Source: Streptomyces sp. STR69 (GTDB lineage: Bacteria; Actinomycetota; Actinomycetes; Streptomycetales; Streptomycetaceae). From it: 64,000 nt of DNA. The stretch's first letter is position 1. The number at the start of each line of letters is the position of its first letter. Below are positions 35,752 through 45,414 of this stretch, in pieces. Location of the stretch: positions 26,108 through 90,107 of the forward strand of contig NZ_JALJRY010000027.1 of the NCBI RefSeq assembly GCF_024519455.1, read 5' to 3'. The position numbers and the translations under genes are program-made. The notes under the pieces were generated by a model, which was not told the DNA's origin, searched no databases, and saw only the letters and a list, made by a program, of their open reading frames with translations.

Positions 35752-36420
35752 TCAGCGTGACTGCGGACCCCGGCGCTGCGGCAGCGTGACGATGGACGCG
35801 TCGCCCGGACCCGCCGGCGGCAGGCCCGCGACCTGGGCCAGCAGATCGCACCAGGAGGCCAGATGCGCAGCCGTGTCCGGGACGCCGCCGAGCCCCTCGC
35901 GGGGCGTCCACGAGGCGCGGATCTCGATCTGGGAGGCCGACGGGCGCTCGGACAGCCCGCCGAAGTAGTGGGAACTGGCCCGGGTGACCGTGCCGCTCGG
36001 CTCGCCATAGGTCAGTCCGCGGGTCTGGAGCGCGCCGGTCAGCCATGACCAGCACACGTCGGGCAGCAGCGGATCCGCCGCCATCTCCGGCTCCAGCTCC
36101 GCGCGCACCAGCGTCACCAGCCGGAACGTGCCGTGCCAGGCGTCGTGCCCGGCCGGGTCGTGCAGCAGCACCAGCCGGCCGTCCGCCAGATCCTGGTCGC
36201 CGTCGACGACCGCGGCCTCCAACGCGTACGCGTAGGGGGCCAGGCGCTGTGGCGCCGGCGTCGGGTCGATCTCGATCTGCGGTCGCAGCCGACTGTTCCG
36301 CAGGGCCTGGACCGCGGCCTGGAAAGCCGGCGGTGCCGTACCGCCCCCATCCCGGTCCCCCTCCTTGGAGTCGTCCATTCCGTCAGCGCCGTCCGACAGT
36401 CGTCCCTGAGCCGCAGCCAT
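35752..36420 (-). CDS. DUF3000 family protein
   Basis: 222-residue actinobacterial protein of unknown function that regularly sits between whiI and hemE. After a disordered acidic N-terminus (to about 30) come PAFQAAVQALRNSRLRPQIE, LAPYAYALEAAV, RLVLLHDPAGHDAWHGTFRL and a C-terminal segment with WCDLLAQVAGLPP. ATG 36420 is used; ATG at codon 15 is possible. Divergent from hemE. Confidence 0.88.
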   Translation of the reverse strand: MAAAQGRLSDGADGMDDSKEGDRDGGGTAPPAFQAAVQALRNSRLRPQIEIDPTPAPQRLAPYAYALEAAVVDGDQDLADGRLVLLHDPAGHDAWHGTFRLVTLVRAELEPEMAADPLLPDVCWSWLTGALQTRGLTYGEPSGTVTRASSHYFGGLSERPSASQIEIRASWTPREGLGGVPDTAAHLASWCDLLAQVAGLPPAGPGDASIVTLPQRRGPQSR

Positions 36421-36524
36421 GCGGGAAGATTAAGGGGAACGGAGGCATCGTGCGGGACTAGACACCCGCTCTTGCGTTCAGCACACCGTGCAATCGCCTT
36501 CCGGCGCCGTGCGAGACTTGCCCC

Positions 36525-37592
36525 GTGAGTGTCAACCAGAGCCCCACGGGCCAGCAGCCGACCGCCACTTACGACTCCGCCTTCATGAAGGCGGCCAGGC
36601 GTGAGCCCGTGCCGCACACACCCGTGTGGTTCATGCGGCAGGCCGGGCGCTCGCTGCCGGAGTACCACAAGGTGCGCGAGGGCGTCTCCATGCTGGAGTC
36701 CTGCACGCGTCCCGAGCTGGTCGCCGAGATCACCCTCCAGCCGGTGCGCAGACACGGCGTGGACGCGGCGGTCTACTTCAGCGACATCGTCGTCCCGCTC
36801 AAGGCCATCGGCATCGACCTCGACATCAAGCCCGGCGTCGGCCCGGTCGTCGAGAAGCCGATCCGCACCCGCGCCGACCTGGCCCGGCTCCGCGACCTCA
36901 CCCCCGAGGACGTCTCCTACGTCACCGAGGCCGTCGGCCTGCTGACCGCCGAGCTCGGCTCCACCCCCCTCATCGGCTTCGCCGGCGCCCCGTTCACCCT
37001 CGCGAGCTACCTCATCGAGGGCGGCCCGTCCCGCACGTACGAGAACGCCAAGGCGATCATGTACGGCGACCCCGAGCTGTGGGCCGACATTCTCGACCGC
37101 CTCGCCGACATCACAGTCACCTTCCTCAAGGTCCAGATCGAGGCGGGCGCCAGCGCCGTCCAGCTCTTCGACTCCTGGGCCGGTGCCCTCGCCCCCGCCG
37201 AGTACCGCCGCTCGGTGCTCCCCGCCTCCGCGAAGATCCTCAAGGCGGTCGAGGGCTACGGCGTCCCCCGCATCCACTTCGGTGTCGGCACCGGCGAACT
37301 GCTGCAGCTCATGGGCGAGGCCGGCGCGGACGTCGTCGGCGTCGACTACCGCGTCGCGCTGGACGAGGCCGCCCGCCGGGTCGGCCCCGGCAAGGCGCTC
37401 CAGGGCAACCTCGACCCGACCGTCCTGTTCGCCCCCACGGAGGTCGTCGAGGCGAAGACCGACGAGGTCCTCGAAGCGGCGAAGGGCCTTGAGGGCCACA
37501 TCTTCAACCTCGGGCACGGCGTGATGCCGTCCACCGACCCGGACTCGCTCACCCGGCTCACCGAGTACGTCCACACCAGGACGGCCCGATAG
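36525..37592 (+). CDS. hemE: uroporphyrinogen decarboxylase
   Basis: Converts uroporphyrinogen III to coproporphyrinogen III in heme synthesis; 355 residues, usual length. Motifs PVWFMRQAGRSLPEYHK (substrate-binding arginines) and FSDIVVPLKAIGID; the HIFNLGHGVMPSTDP end block is typical. GTG 36525 has no clear Shine-Dalgarno, suggesting a short leader or leaderless message. hemY and hemQ lie 4-5 kb downstream on the same strand but not in the same operon. Confidence 0.95.
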   Translation: MSVNQSPTGQQPTATYDSAFMKAARREPVPHTPVWFMRQAGRSLPEYHKVREGVSMLESCTRPELVAEITLQPVRRHGVDAAVYFSDIVVPLKAIGIDLDIKPGVGPVVEKPIRTRADLARLRDLTPEDVSYVTEAVGLLTAELGSTPLIGFAGAPFTLASYLIEGGPSRTYENAKAIMYGDPELWADILDRLADITVTFLKVQIEAGASAVQLFDSWAGALAPAEYRRSVLPASAKILKAVEGYGVPRIHFGVGTGELLQLMGEAGADVVGVDYRVALDEAARRVGPGKALQGNLDPTVLFAPTEVVEAKTDEVLEAAKGLEGHIFNLGHGVMPSTDPDSLTRLTEYVHTRTAR

Positions 37593-37598
37593 CCGCGC

Positions 37599-38423
37599 TC
37601 ACCACGTGTGCCGGGGCCGCGCCCGCCTGCCGAACAGCAGGCCACGCGGTTCCGGCGGCGGGGGAGTGCCCGCCTTGAGCGGCCAGGCCAGCAGCATGCC
37701 CACGAGGAACCCGACGACATGCGCCGAGTACGCGACGGTGCCCGCCTCGGAGACGCCCTCGCCGGACGAGTAGAACGCCTGGAGCACGAACCAGAAGCCC
37801 AGCACCAGCCAGGCCGGCAGGCGCAGCGGCAGGAAGAACAGGAACGGCACCAGGACCCACACCCTGGCCTTCGCGTACAGCACCAGATAGGCGCCCAGGA
37901 CACCGGCGATCGCCCCGGAGGCGCCGATCAGCGGGTCGCCCGAGTCGGCGTTGAGGAGCGCGAAGCCGTAGCCCGCCGCGTAACCGCACACCACGTAGAA
38001 GAGCGTGAAGCGGATGTGGCCCATGCGGTCCTCGACGTTGTTCCCGAAGATCATCAGGAACAGCATGTTGCCCAGCAGGTGGATCCAGCTGCCGTGCAGG
38101 AACATCGCGGTGAGGACGCTCAGGGGCGCCGACTTGTCGTAGCCCGGCGGCGCGACCGCGCAACCGGCGCCGCCCGGGCCGTTCTGCACGGCACCGGTCG
38201 GGACCAGCTGCGGCATCTGATGGTGGATCAACTCCCTTGGTACAGCCGCGTAGTGGTCCAGGAACGCCTGGAGATGGCACAGCTGCGAGAGGTCGCTGCC
38301 GCCCGCCACGGAACCCGCTATTCCGGGAGTGGCCAGGAAGACGAGCACGTTCGCGGCGATGAGCGCATACGTCACCCAAGGGGTGCGGCGCACCGGGTTC
38401 ACGTCATGGACGGGGATGACCAC
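37599..38423 (-). CDS. rhomboid-family intramembrane serine protease
   Basis: 274 residues with 6-7 membrane helices. The catalytic Ser is in LIGASGAIAGVLGAY and the catalytic His in YSAHVVGFLVG. HGSWIHLLGNMLFLMIFGNN is the rhomboid L1/helix 2 block. Start is GTG 38423; an upstream ribosome site is not obvious. A loop of about 60 residues follows helix 1. Its 3' end is 6 bp from hemE's end (convergent). Substrates unknown. Confidence 0.9.
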   Translation of the reverse strand: MVIPVHDVNPVRRTPWVTYALIAANVLVFLATPGIAGSVAGGSDLSQLCHLQAFLDHYAAVPRELIHHQMPQLVPTGAVQNGPGGAGCAVAPPGYDKSAPLSVLTAMFLHGSWIHLLGNMLFLMIFGNNVEDRMGHIRFTLFYVVCGYAAGYGFALLNADSGDPLIGASGAIAGVLGAYLVLYAKARVWVLVPFLFFLPLRLPAWLVLGFWFVLQAFYSSGEGVSEAGTVAYSAHVVGFLVGMLLAWPLKAGTPPPPEPRGLLFGRRARPRHTW

Positions 38424-38549
38424 AAGGGATTAGTGCCCCCCGATCCGCGCGGTGAACCGGTGAACACCGCCGACCGCCTGTGCGTATGACTCCTCAACCG
38501 CCCGCGGTGCGGGGAAGGCGTGTCGCGGGGACGACGTGAGGAACAGGCG

Positions 38550-38873
38550 ATGAACGACCGGATTTCCCCTCAGATGACCGCCACGCCCGACGGCGAGGCC
38601 GAGATCTCCCTGGTGGTGCGCCTCCCCTGGGAGGACGTCGCCAAGCTCGGTCAGGAAGCGGGACGCCTCGCTGCGCAGATGCAGCGGCCGGTGACCCTGG
38701 ACGAGGCGGTGAGCAACCGGCTGCGCTCCACGGCCCTGGGTGCCCACGCGAAGCCGGCGGCGGCGCAGCCCGCCGCCATGATGCCGCCGAGCGCGTCGGT
38801 GTCCTCGCTGCCCGCCAGGCCGCCTGCCGAGCAGGCACGGCAGGCCATAGACCGCATCAACGGCACGGCATAG
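38550..38873 (+). CDS. conserved small protein of unknown function
   Basis: 107 residues from ATG 38550, with GAGGAA upstream. A short ordered part (AEISLVVRLPWEDVAKLGQEAGRL) looks like a small alpha/beta or ribbon-helix fold, followed by an Ala/Pro-rich tail. No known domain recognised. Convergent with the flavoprotein gene at 38905. Confidence 0.7.
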   Translation: MNDRISPQMTATPDGEAEISLVVRLPWEDVAKLGQEAGRLAAQMQRPVTLDEAVSNRLRSTALGAHAKPAAAQPAAMMPPSASVSSLPARPPAEQARQAIDRINGTA

Positions 38874-38904
38874 GAACGTTCGACACGGAACGTCGTGGGA
38901 ACGT

Positions 38905-40305
38905 TCAACGAGGACCGGCCTGGACCTTGGCGGTCGCCTTTCGGGCCGCCACCAGGACCGGGTCCCACACGGGGGAGAACGGCGGCGCGTACCCCAGGTC
39001 CAGGGCCGTCATCTGTTCCACCGTCATACGGGCTGTGAGGGCGACCGCCGCGATGTCGACACGCTTCGCGGCGCCCTCCCGGCCGACGATCTGCACGCCG
39101 AGGAGACGGCCGGTACGGCGTTCGGCGAGCATCTTCACCGTCATGAGGGAGGCCTCGGGGTAATAGCCCGCGCGGCTGGTCGACTCGATGGTGACCGCCA
39201 CGAATTGCAGGCCCGCGCGGTGAGCGTCCTTCTCCCGCAGCCCGGTACGCGCGATCTCCAGATCGCACACCTTGCTCACGGCCGTACCCACCACCCCCGG
39301 GAAGGTGGCGTATCCGCCGCCCACATTGGTGCCGATGACCTGCCCGTGCTTGTTGGCGTGCGTCCCCAGGGCGATGTGCCGCTCCTGCCCGGAGACCAGG
39401 TCCAGCACCTCCACACAGTCGCCCCCGGCCCAGACGTTCTCGTGCCCGCGCACCCGCATCGCCATGTCGGTGAGCAGCCCGTGGTGCTGTCCCAGAGGCA
39501 GCCCGGCCGCCTCGGCGAGGGTCGTCTCGGGCCGCACACCGATCCCCAGCACCACCACGTCCGCCGGATACTCCGCGTCCTCCGTGACCACCGCCCGCAC
39601 CCGCCCGTCGTCCCCGGTGCGCAGCTCGGTGACATGGGCGTCGTCGACCATGGTGATGCCCAGGTCCTCCATCGCCTTGTGAACCAGACGCCCCATGTCC
39701 GGGTCGAGCGTCGACATCGGCTCCTTGCCCCTGTTGACGACGGTCACGTCATACCCACGGTTGACGAACGCCTCCGCCATCTCGACCCCGATGTACCCGG
39801 CCCCGATCACCACGGCGCGACGCCCACGCGTGCGTGCCAGCGAATCGAGCAGCGCCTGCCCGTCGTCGAGCGTCTGCACCCCGTGCACTCCGGGGGCGTC
39901 GACACCGGGCATGTCCGGACGGACCGGCCGCGCCCCGGTCCCGATCACGAGCTTGTCGTACGACGTCCAGGACTCGGCCCCGGAATCGACGTCACGCGCG
40001 CGTACCCGACCGCCCGCGACGTCCAGCTCCACGACCTCGGTACGCATCCGCAGGTCGATGTCCCGCGCCCGGTGCTCCTCCGGGGTGCGGGCGATCAGCT
40101 CCTGCGGAGTGGACACGTCACCGCCCACCCAGTACGGGATGCCGCACGCCGAGTACGAGGTGAAGTGGCCCCGCTCGAAGGCCACGATCTCCAGCTCGTC
40201 CGGCCCCTTGAGGCGGCGGGCCTGCGACGCCGCGGACATGCCCGCGGCGTCGCCTCCGATGACGACCAGTCGTTCCCGGGTACCCCTCGCACGGCTCATG
40301 TCCAT
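38905..40305 (-). CDS. FAD-dependent pyridine nucleotide-disulfide oxidoreductase (CoA-disulfide reductase / NADH oxidase type)
   Basis: 466 residues. FAD-binding LVVIGGDAAGMSAASQARRL at the N-terminus, single redox Cys in SYSACGIPYWVGG, NAD-binding AVVIGAGYIGVEMAEAF, and a C-terminal dimerisation domain ending in a YAPPFSPVWDPVL block. The single-Cys SxxxCG pattern is typical of CoA-disulfide reductase, NADH oxidase and NADH peroxidase. Streptomyces use mycothiol, so a role in persulfide or low-molecular-weight thiol metabolism is possible but inferred. Start ATG 40305 or ATG 40299. Confidence 0.9.
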   Translation of the reverse strand: MDMSRARGTRERLVVIGGDAAGMSAASQARRLKGPDELEIVAFERGHFTSYSACGIPYWVGGDVSTPQELIARTPEEHRARDIDLRMRTEVVELDVAGGRVRARDVDSGAESWTSYDKLVIGTGARPVRPDMPGVDAPGVHGVQTLDDGQALLDSLARTRGRRAVVIGAGYIGVEMAEAFVNRGYDVTVVNRGKEPMSTLDPDMGRLVHKAMEDLGITMVDDAHVTELRTGDDGRVRAVVTEDAEYPADVVVLGIGVRPETTLAEAAGLPLGQHHGLLTDMAMRVRGHENVWAGGDCVEVLDLVSGQERHIALGTHANKHGQVIGTNVGGGYATFPGVVGTAVSKVCDLEIARTGLREKDAHRAGLQFVAVTIESTSRAGYYPEASLMTVKMLAERRTGRLLGVQIVGREGAAKRVDIAAVALTARMTVEQMTALDLGYAPPFSPVWDPVLVAARKATAKVQAGPR

Positions 40306-40332
40306 GCGAACACGCTACGGGGACCGATGATT

Positions 40333-41295
40333 TCAGTCCTGTGCGCCCTGCTCCTCCTCGCGCACCGGCGGGGCGGCCGGCAGCGGGCCCACCGCGGTGG
40401 CCGCGGGCACGGTCGCCGCCCGGCGCGGCCGTACGAGACGCAGCCACAGGACGACCAGCAGCGCCGCGACCGCCGCGAACGGGAGCACCGCGCCCAGCGC
40501 CAGGGCGATCCAGCGCAGCATCGTGACGAAGACGTGCCAGCCGCCCGCCACCGCGTCCACGAAGCCGGGGGAGTCGTCCTTGGCGGCGGCCTTCGCCACC
40601 GGGGTCTGCGACAGGGACAGCGTGATGGTGGCCAGGCTGGTGCGGTCCTTCAGGGAGGACTGTTGGGCGAGCAGCGCCTCCAGATCGGACTCGCGGGTGC
40701 TCAACTCGCCCTCCAGTTCCACCACATCGCTCAACTTGGTGGCCCGGTCCATCAGTTCACGCACACGTGCCACGCTGGCCCGCTGTGAGGTGATGCGACT
40801 CTCCACGTCCACGACCTGGTCCGTGACGTCCTGCGCCTTCGCGGTGCGGTCCAGCAGCTTGCCCGCGCCCTCCAGGTCGGCGAGGACCTCGTCGTACTTG
40901 TCGGTGGGCACCCGAAGGACGACCCGGGTGCGTTCGTGGCCCTGTCCGTCGCGGGTGGTCGTCTCGTTGCCGACGAACCCGCCCGCGTTCTCGGTCGTGG
41001 TGCGGGCCTCGTCGAGGGCCTTCGGCACGTCCTTGACCCGCACGGACAGCGAGGCCGTACGGATGATGCTGCTCGCGGTGAGCTTGGGCAGGGACTTGGT
41101 GTTCCGGGCGTTGCCGCTGCCCGACGCGCCCTCCTGCTGAGCGGTGCCGGGAACCGCTGCCTTGGCGCCCGCGCCGGCATCGCTGGCGGAGGTCGCTTTG
41201 TCCGCGCCGCCGCTGCACCCGGTCAGCGCGAGGGCCGAGGCCAGCAGGAGCCCGGCCAGAGCCTGGACGGGCCGGACGGAGTGTCGTGTGCGCAT
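40333..41295 (-). CDS. DUF4349 lipoprotein
   Basis: 320 residues from ATG 41295. Lipobox LALTGC (Cys27), a disordered Ala/Gly/Ser stretch, then the DUF4349 core (IIRTASLSVRVKDVPKALDE, ENAGGFVGNETTT, LRVPTDKYDEVLADL) and a long coiled coil (about 165-235). A C-terminal membrane helix (WIALALGAVLPFAAVAALLVV) is followed by a short cytoplasmic tail. So it is anchored by lipid outside and by a helix at the end. Function unknown. Divergent from hemY. Confidence 0.88.
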   Translation of the reverse strand: MRTRHSVRPVQALAGLLLASALALTGCSGGADKATSASDAGAGAKAAVPGTAQQEGASGSGNARNTKSLPKLTASSIIRTASLSVRVKDVPKALDEARTTTENAGGFVGNETTTRDGQGHERTRVVLRVPTDKYDEVLADLEGAGKLLDRTAKAQDVTDQVVDVESRITSQRASVARVRELMDRATKLSDVVELEGELSTRESDLEALLAQQSSLKDRTSLATITLSLSQTPVAKAAAKDDSPGFVDAVAGGWHVFVTMLRWIALALGAVLPFAAVAALLVVLWLRLVRPRRAATVPAATAVGPLPAAPPVREEEQGAQD

Positions 41296-41456
41296 GGGTC
41301 GGTACCCCCGAGGTTCGTCGTGACGACTGACGCACCTTCGACGCCGGGACCGGGCGGGACGTTGGCGGGAAACGGTTCCGATGAGGTCACGGTCGGGACT
41401 CGTGCCGGGCACCGGGCCGGGATCGGACTGTCAGTGCGGTCTGAGAGGCTGGGGGC

Positions 41457-42887
41457 ATGCGCGAAGTGGAGACTCGTACGGGTACAGGGCATGTCGTCGT
41501 CATCGGCGCCGGGATCGGTGGGCTGGCCGCCGCACACCGGCTGCTGGACAGAGGCATGCGTGTGACGGTCGTCGAGGCGTCGGACCGGGTCGGCGGCAAG
41601 CTGCTGCCCGGCGAGATCGCGGGCGCCCGCGTGGACCTCGGCGCCGAGTCGATGCTCGCCCGCCGCCCCGAGGCCGTCGCGCTGGCCCGCGAGGTCGGGC
41701 TCACCGACCGCCTCCAGCCGCCCGCCACGGCCACCGCTTCGCTCTGGACCCGGGGTGCCCTGCGCCCGATGCCCAAGGGTCACGTCATGGGCGTCCCCGG
41801 CACCGCCTCCGCCCTCTCCGGGGTCATCTCCGACGAGGGCCTGCACCGCATCGAGCGCGACGCCGACCTGCCCCGCACGGAGGTCGGCGAGGACGTGGCG
41901 GTCGGGGAGTACGTGGCGGCACGCCTCGGCCGTGAGGTCGTCGACCGCCTTGTCGAACCCCTCCTGGGCGGGGTCTACGCGGGCGACGCGTACCGCATCT
42001 CGATGCGCTCCGCCGTCCCCCAGCTCTTCGAGGCCGCGAAGAAGCACGACTCCCTCACCGAGGCCGTCCGGGGCATCCAGGAGCGTGCCGCCGCCGCACA
42101 GCAGACCGGCCCCGTCTTCATGGGCATCGAGGGCGGAGTGGGCCAACTCCCGCTCGCCGTCGCGGAGTCGGTCCGCGCGCGGGGCGCCGAGATCCTCACC
42201 GGGACACCGGTGACGGAGCTGCGCCGGAGCGGAGCGGCCGGCTGGCGGGTCGTCGCCGGAGACCGGGTGCTGGACGCCGACGGAGTGATCGTCGCCGTAC
42301 CCGCACCGGTGGCCGCCCAACTGCTGCGGGCCGAAGTACCCGGCGCCGCCGCCGAGTTGGGCGCCGTCGAGTACGCCTCGATGGCCCTCGTCACCCTCGC
42401 CTACCGCCGCGCGGACGTCGAACTCCCCGAAGGCAGCGGCTTCTTGGTGCCCCCCGTCGACGGCCGCACCATCAAGGCCTCCACCTTCGCCTCCCAGAAG
42501 TGGGCCTGGATCGCCGACGAGAACCCGGACGTACTGGTCCTGCGCACCTCGGTGGGCCGCTACGGCGAGACGGCGGTCCTGGACCGCGAGGACACCGGCC
42601 TGGTCGACGTCTCACGCCACGACCTCCGCGAGGCCACCGGTCTCGACGCCGCACCCCTCGACACCCGCGTCACCCGCTGGACCGACGGCCTGCCCCAGTA
42701 CCCGGTCGGCCACCACGCGCGCGTGGCCCGCGTCCGCGAACACGTCGCCAAGCTGCCCGGCCTCGCCGTGTGCGGCGCGGCCTACGACGGGGTCGGCATC
42801 CCGGCGACCATCGCGAGCGCGTACGCGGCCGTCGAGCGGCTGACCGGCGACCCGGTGCCGAGCGCGTCCGGCGGAGCGGGAGAATAG
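41457..42887 (+). CDS. hemY: coproporphyrinogen III / protoporphyrinogen oxidase (HemY/CgoX type)
   Basis: 476-residue FAD enzyme of heme synthesis. N-terminal FAD motif VIGAGIGGLAAAHRLLDRG and VVEASDRVGGKL; C-terminal FAD contact CGAAYDGVGIPATI. In actinobacteria this enzyme oxidises coproporphyrinogen III to coproporphyrin III (coproporphyrin-dependent route), which agrees with hemQ starting only 4 bp downstream. ATG 41457 starts right before the Rossmann fold. Confidence 0.94.
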   Translation: MREVETRTGTGHVVVIGAGIGGLAAAHRLLDRGMRVTVVEASDRVGGKLLPGEIAGARVDLGAESMLARRPEAVALAREVGLTDRLQPPATATASLWTRGALRPMPKGHVMGVPGTASALSGVISDEGLHRIERDADLPRTEVGEDVAVGEYVAARLGREVVDRLVEPLLGGVYAGDAYRISMRSAVPQLFEAAKKHDSLTEAVRGIQERAAAAQQTGPVFMGIEGGVGQLPLAVAESVRARGAEILTGTPVTELRRSGAAGWRVVAGDRVLDADGVIVAVPAPVAAQLLRAEVPGAAAELGAVEYASMALVTLAYRRADVELPEGSGFLVPPVDGRTIKASTFASQKWAWIADENPDVLVLRTSVGRYGETAVLDREDTGLVDVSRHDLREATGLDAAPLDTRVTRWTDGLPQYPVGHHARVARVREHVAKLPGLAVCGAAYDGVGIPATIASAYAAVERLTGDPVPSASGGAGE

Positions 42888-42891
42888 CCCC

Positions 42892-43623
42892 ATGAGCGAC
42901 GACGCCCCCACCACCGAGTCCGGCCGTATCCCGAACAAGGGCAAGCTGGCCAAGGACCTCAACGAGGTCATCCGCTACACCCTGTGGTCCGTCTTCAAGC
43001 TGAAGGACGTACTGCCCGAGGACCGCGCCGGATACGCCGACGAGGTCCAGGAGCTGTTCGACCAGCTCGCCGCGAAGGACGTCACGGTCCGCGGCACATA
43101 CGACGTGTCGGGCCTGCGTGCCGACGCCGACCTCATGATCTGGTGGCACGCCGAGACCGCCGACCAGCTCCAGGAGGCGTACAACCTCTTCCGCCGCACG
43201 AAGCTCGGCCGCGCCCTGGACCCGGTCTGGTCGAACATGGCGCTGCACCGCCCCGCCGAGTTCAACCGCTCGCACGTCCCGGCCTTCCTGGCCGACGAGA
43301 CCCCGCGCAACTACGTCAGCGTGTACCCGTTCGTGCGCTCCTACGACTGGTACCTGCTCCCCGACGAGGACCGCCGCCGCATGCTCGCCGACCACGGCAA
43401 GATGGCCCGCGGCTACCCGGACGTCCGCGCCAACACGGTCGCTTCCTTCTCCCTCGGCGACTACGAATGGCTCCTGGCCTTCGAGGCCGACGAGCTCTAC
43501 CGAATCGTCGACCTCATGCGCCACCTCCGAGCCTCCGAGGCCCGCATGCACGTCCGCGAGGAGGTCCCGTTCTACACAGGCCGCCGCAAGGACATCGGCG
43601 ACTTGGTAGCCGGCCTGGCGTAA
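42892..43623 (+). CDS. hemQ: coproheme decarboxylase HemQ (chlorite-dismutase family)
   Basis: 243 residues. Decarboxylates coproheme to protoheme, the last step of the coproporphyrin-dependent pathway. Family blocks VRGTYDVSGLRADADLMIWW and SHVPAFL, and HGKMARGYPDVRANTVASFS with the heme-pocket region, are all present. It lacks the typical distal Arg context of true chlorite dismutases, as HemQ does. GGAG precedes the start inside the end of hemY. An intergenic repeat begins 6 bp after the stop. Confidence 0.95.
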   Translation: MSDDAPTTESGRIPNKGKLAKDLNEVIRYTLWSVFKLKDVLPEDRAGYADEVQELFDQLAAKDVTVRGTYDVSGLRADADLMIWWHAETADQLQEAYNLFRRTKLGRALDPVWSNMALHRPAEFNRSHVPAFLADETPRNYVSVYPFVRSYDWYLLPDEDRRRMLADHGKMARGYPDVRANTVASFSLGDYEWLLAFEADELYRIVDLMRHLRASEARMHVREEVPFYTGRRKDIGDLVAGLA

Positions 43624-43629
43624 GCGGCC

Positions 43630-43685
43630 TTCAGGGGCGCGGGGCTGTGTCGACATGCGGCTCCGCCGCGCGGGCGCGACCAGCC
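43630..43685. repeat. Streptomyces intergenic repeat, copy 2
   Basis: Same element as at 33340 (TTCAGGGGCGCGGGGCTG to GCGCGACCAGCC), here between the convergent hemQ and S33 peptidase genes, where it can fold and serve as a terminator. Confidence 0.85.
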
Positions 43686-43702
43686 CCCCACCGGCCGGCA
43701 GA

Positions 43703-45283
43703 CTACCGACGGCCCGGTCGCGCAGCCTTCGGCTCAGCATGCGGAGCGCACGCAGCATGCCGCTCAGGCAGCCGCCCTTCCAACAAATACGCGTCCAGAT
43801 ACCCGTTCACGCACTTGTTGGCCCCACCCGCGATCCCATGCGTCCCCGCATCCCGCTCGGTCACCAACACCGAGTCGGCCAACCGCCGTTGCAACTCCAG
43901 CGCCCCGTCGTACGGCGTAGCCGCATCCCGCTCGGCGGCCATGATCAGCACCGGCGGCAACTCACCAGGCCCGGTCCGCACATCAAGGGGCTGCTGACGC
44001 GGCGCGGGCCAGTACGCGCACGGCAGATTCATCCACACGTTGTCCCACGTCTCGAACGGCGCCACGCGCGCGAGCCGCGTGTTGTCCCGGTCCCAGACGC
44101 TCCACTCGGTAGGCCAGGGCGCGTCGTTGCACTCGACGGCCGTGTACACCGCGTTGCCGTTCTCCGCCTCGACGGCCGCTCCCGGCGTGGGCCCCGCCTG
44201 CTGCACCAGGAGCTTGGGGTTGCCCTTCAGGTAGGCCGACAGCGCTGCCGCGGTGTGCGGCCAGTAGTCGTCGTAGTACCCCGCCGACAGGAACGCGCCC
44301 TGCAACTGCGCGGGCCCCACCTTGCCGCCCGCGGGCTTCTCAGCGAGCCGTGCAGAGGCCTTCTCGTAGCTGCGCAGCACCTTCCCCGCCGTGTCGCCGA
44401 GCCCGTACACGTCGTCGTGCCTGGCGATCCACTCCCGGTAGTCCGCCCAGCGGCCCTCGAACGCGGCCGACTGGTCGAGGTTGTTGCGGTACCAGACCTG
44501 CTCGGGGTCCGGGTTCACCGCCGAGTCGAAGACCATCCGCCGTACGTGCGAGGGGAACAGCGTCGCGTACAGCGCCCCGAAGTAGGTCCCGTAGGACGCG
44601 CCCATGAACGTCAGCTTGTCCTCGCCGAGGGCGGCGCGCAGGACGTCCAGGTCGCGGGCGTTGTTGAGCGAGTTGTAGAACCGCAGCTTGCTGCCGGAGC
44701 GTTTGGCGCAGCCGCGCGCGTAGGCCTTGGCCTCCGCGACGCGCTCCTTCTTGTACGACTCCGAGGGGTACGTCGGCGACTGCGAGGGCGCCTTGAAGAA
44801 GTGCTTGGGGTCCTCGCAGGACAGCGGTGCCGACTTGTCGACCCCGCGCGGGGCGTAGCCCACGAGGTCGTAGGCCGACGCGATGCGCTTCCACTCGGGG
44901 AGCATGCCGATCAGCGGGAAGTAGAGGCCGGAGGCGCCGGGGCCGCCCGGGTTGTAGACCAGGGAGCCCTGGCCGGGGACTCTGCGCTTGCTGTTGTGCG
45001 GGTCCTTGTGGGTGGCCCGGGCGCGGCCGACGGTCAGTTTGATCTGCTTGCCGTCGGGGTGTGCGTAGTCGAGCGGGACGGAGACCGTGCCGCATTCCAT
45101 GGTGCCGGGCATGTCCTCCGCGTCCGGGCACGTCCCGAAGTCGATGCCACGCGCGCGGGCGTGCGCGGCGGCGAGCGCGGTGCCGGCCGACTCGACGGCG
45201 TCCGGGGCACCGGTGGCCGGGGCGGCGGCGAGGGTGGTCAGGAGCAAGGACCCGGCGGCCGAGTACAGGGCGGCGGCTCGCAT
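43703..45283 (-). CDS. secreted S33-family tripeptidyl aminopeptidase (alpha/beta hydrolase)
   Basis: 526 residues. ATG 45283 begins a signal peptide (AALYSAAGSLLLTTLAAAPATG). Oxyanion block SLVYNPGGPGASG, nucleophile Ser in FMGASYGTYFG, Asp in AAERDAATPYDGAL, His in DAGTHGIAGG. Matches the Streptomyces Tap/SlpD-E group that removes tripeptides or hydrophobic peptides outside the cell. GAAGGGA lies about 15 nt upstream. Upstream in-frame codons include CFCCC-like sequence and are not part of the gene. Confidence 0.9.
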   Translation of the reverse strand: MRAAALYSAAGSLLLTTLAAAPATGAPDAVESAGTALAAAHARARGIDFGTCPDAEDMPGTMECGTVSVPLDYAHPDGKQIKLTVGRARATHKDPHNSKRRVPGQGSLVYNPGGPGASGLYFPLIGMLPEWKRIASAYDLVGYAPRGVDKSAPLSCEDPKHFFKAPSQSPTYPSESYKKERVAEAKAYARGCAKRSGSKLRFYNSLNNARDLDVLRAALGEDKLTFMGASYGTYFGALYATLFPSHVRRMVFDSAVNPDPEQVWYRNNLDQSAAFEGRWADYREWIARHDDVYGLGDTAGKVLRSYEKASARLAEKPAGGKVGPAQLQGAFLSAGYYDDYWPHTAAALSAYLKGNPKLLVQQAGPTPGAAVEAENGNAVYTAVECNDAPWPTEWSVWDRDNTRLARVAPFETWDNVWMNLPCAYWPAPRQQPLDVRTGPGELPPVLIMAAERDAATPYDGALELQRRLADSVLVTERDAGTHGIAGGANKCVNGYLDAYLLEGRLPERHAACAPHAEPKAARPGRR

Positions 45284-45414
45284 GGTGGCGTATCCCTTCG
45301 GAGCACGGCAGCAACAAAAGGGATGTTTCGTTCGGTTGTTGGCGAAGGCAAGCACCGTCGGGCCGGTGTCGGCCCCAATGACCCCTGTGCGCCCCCTGGC
45401 GCGCTCTCACGCCG

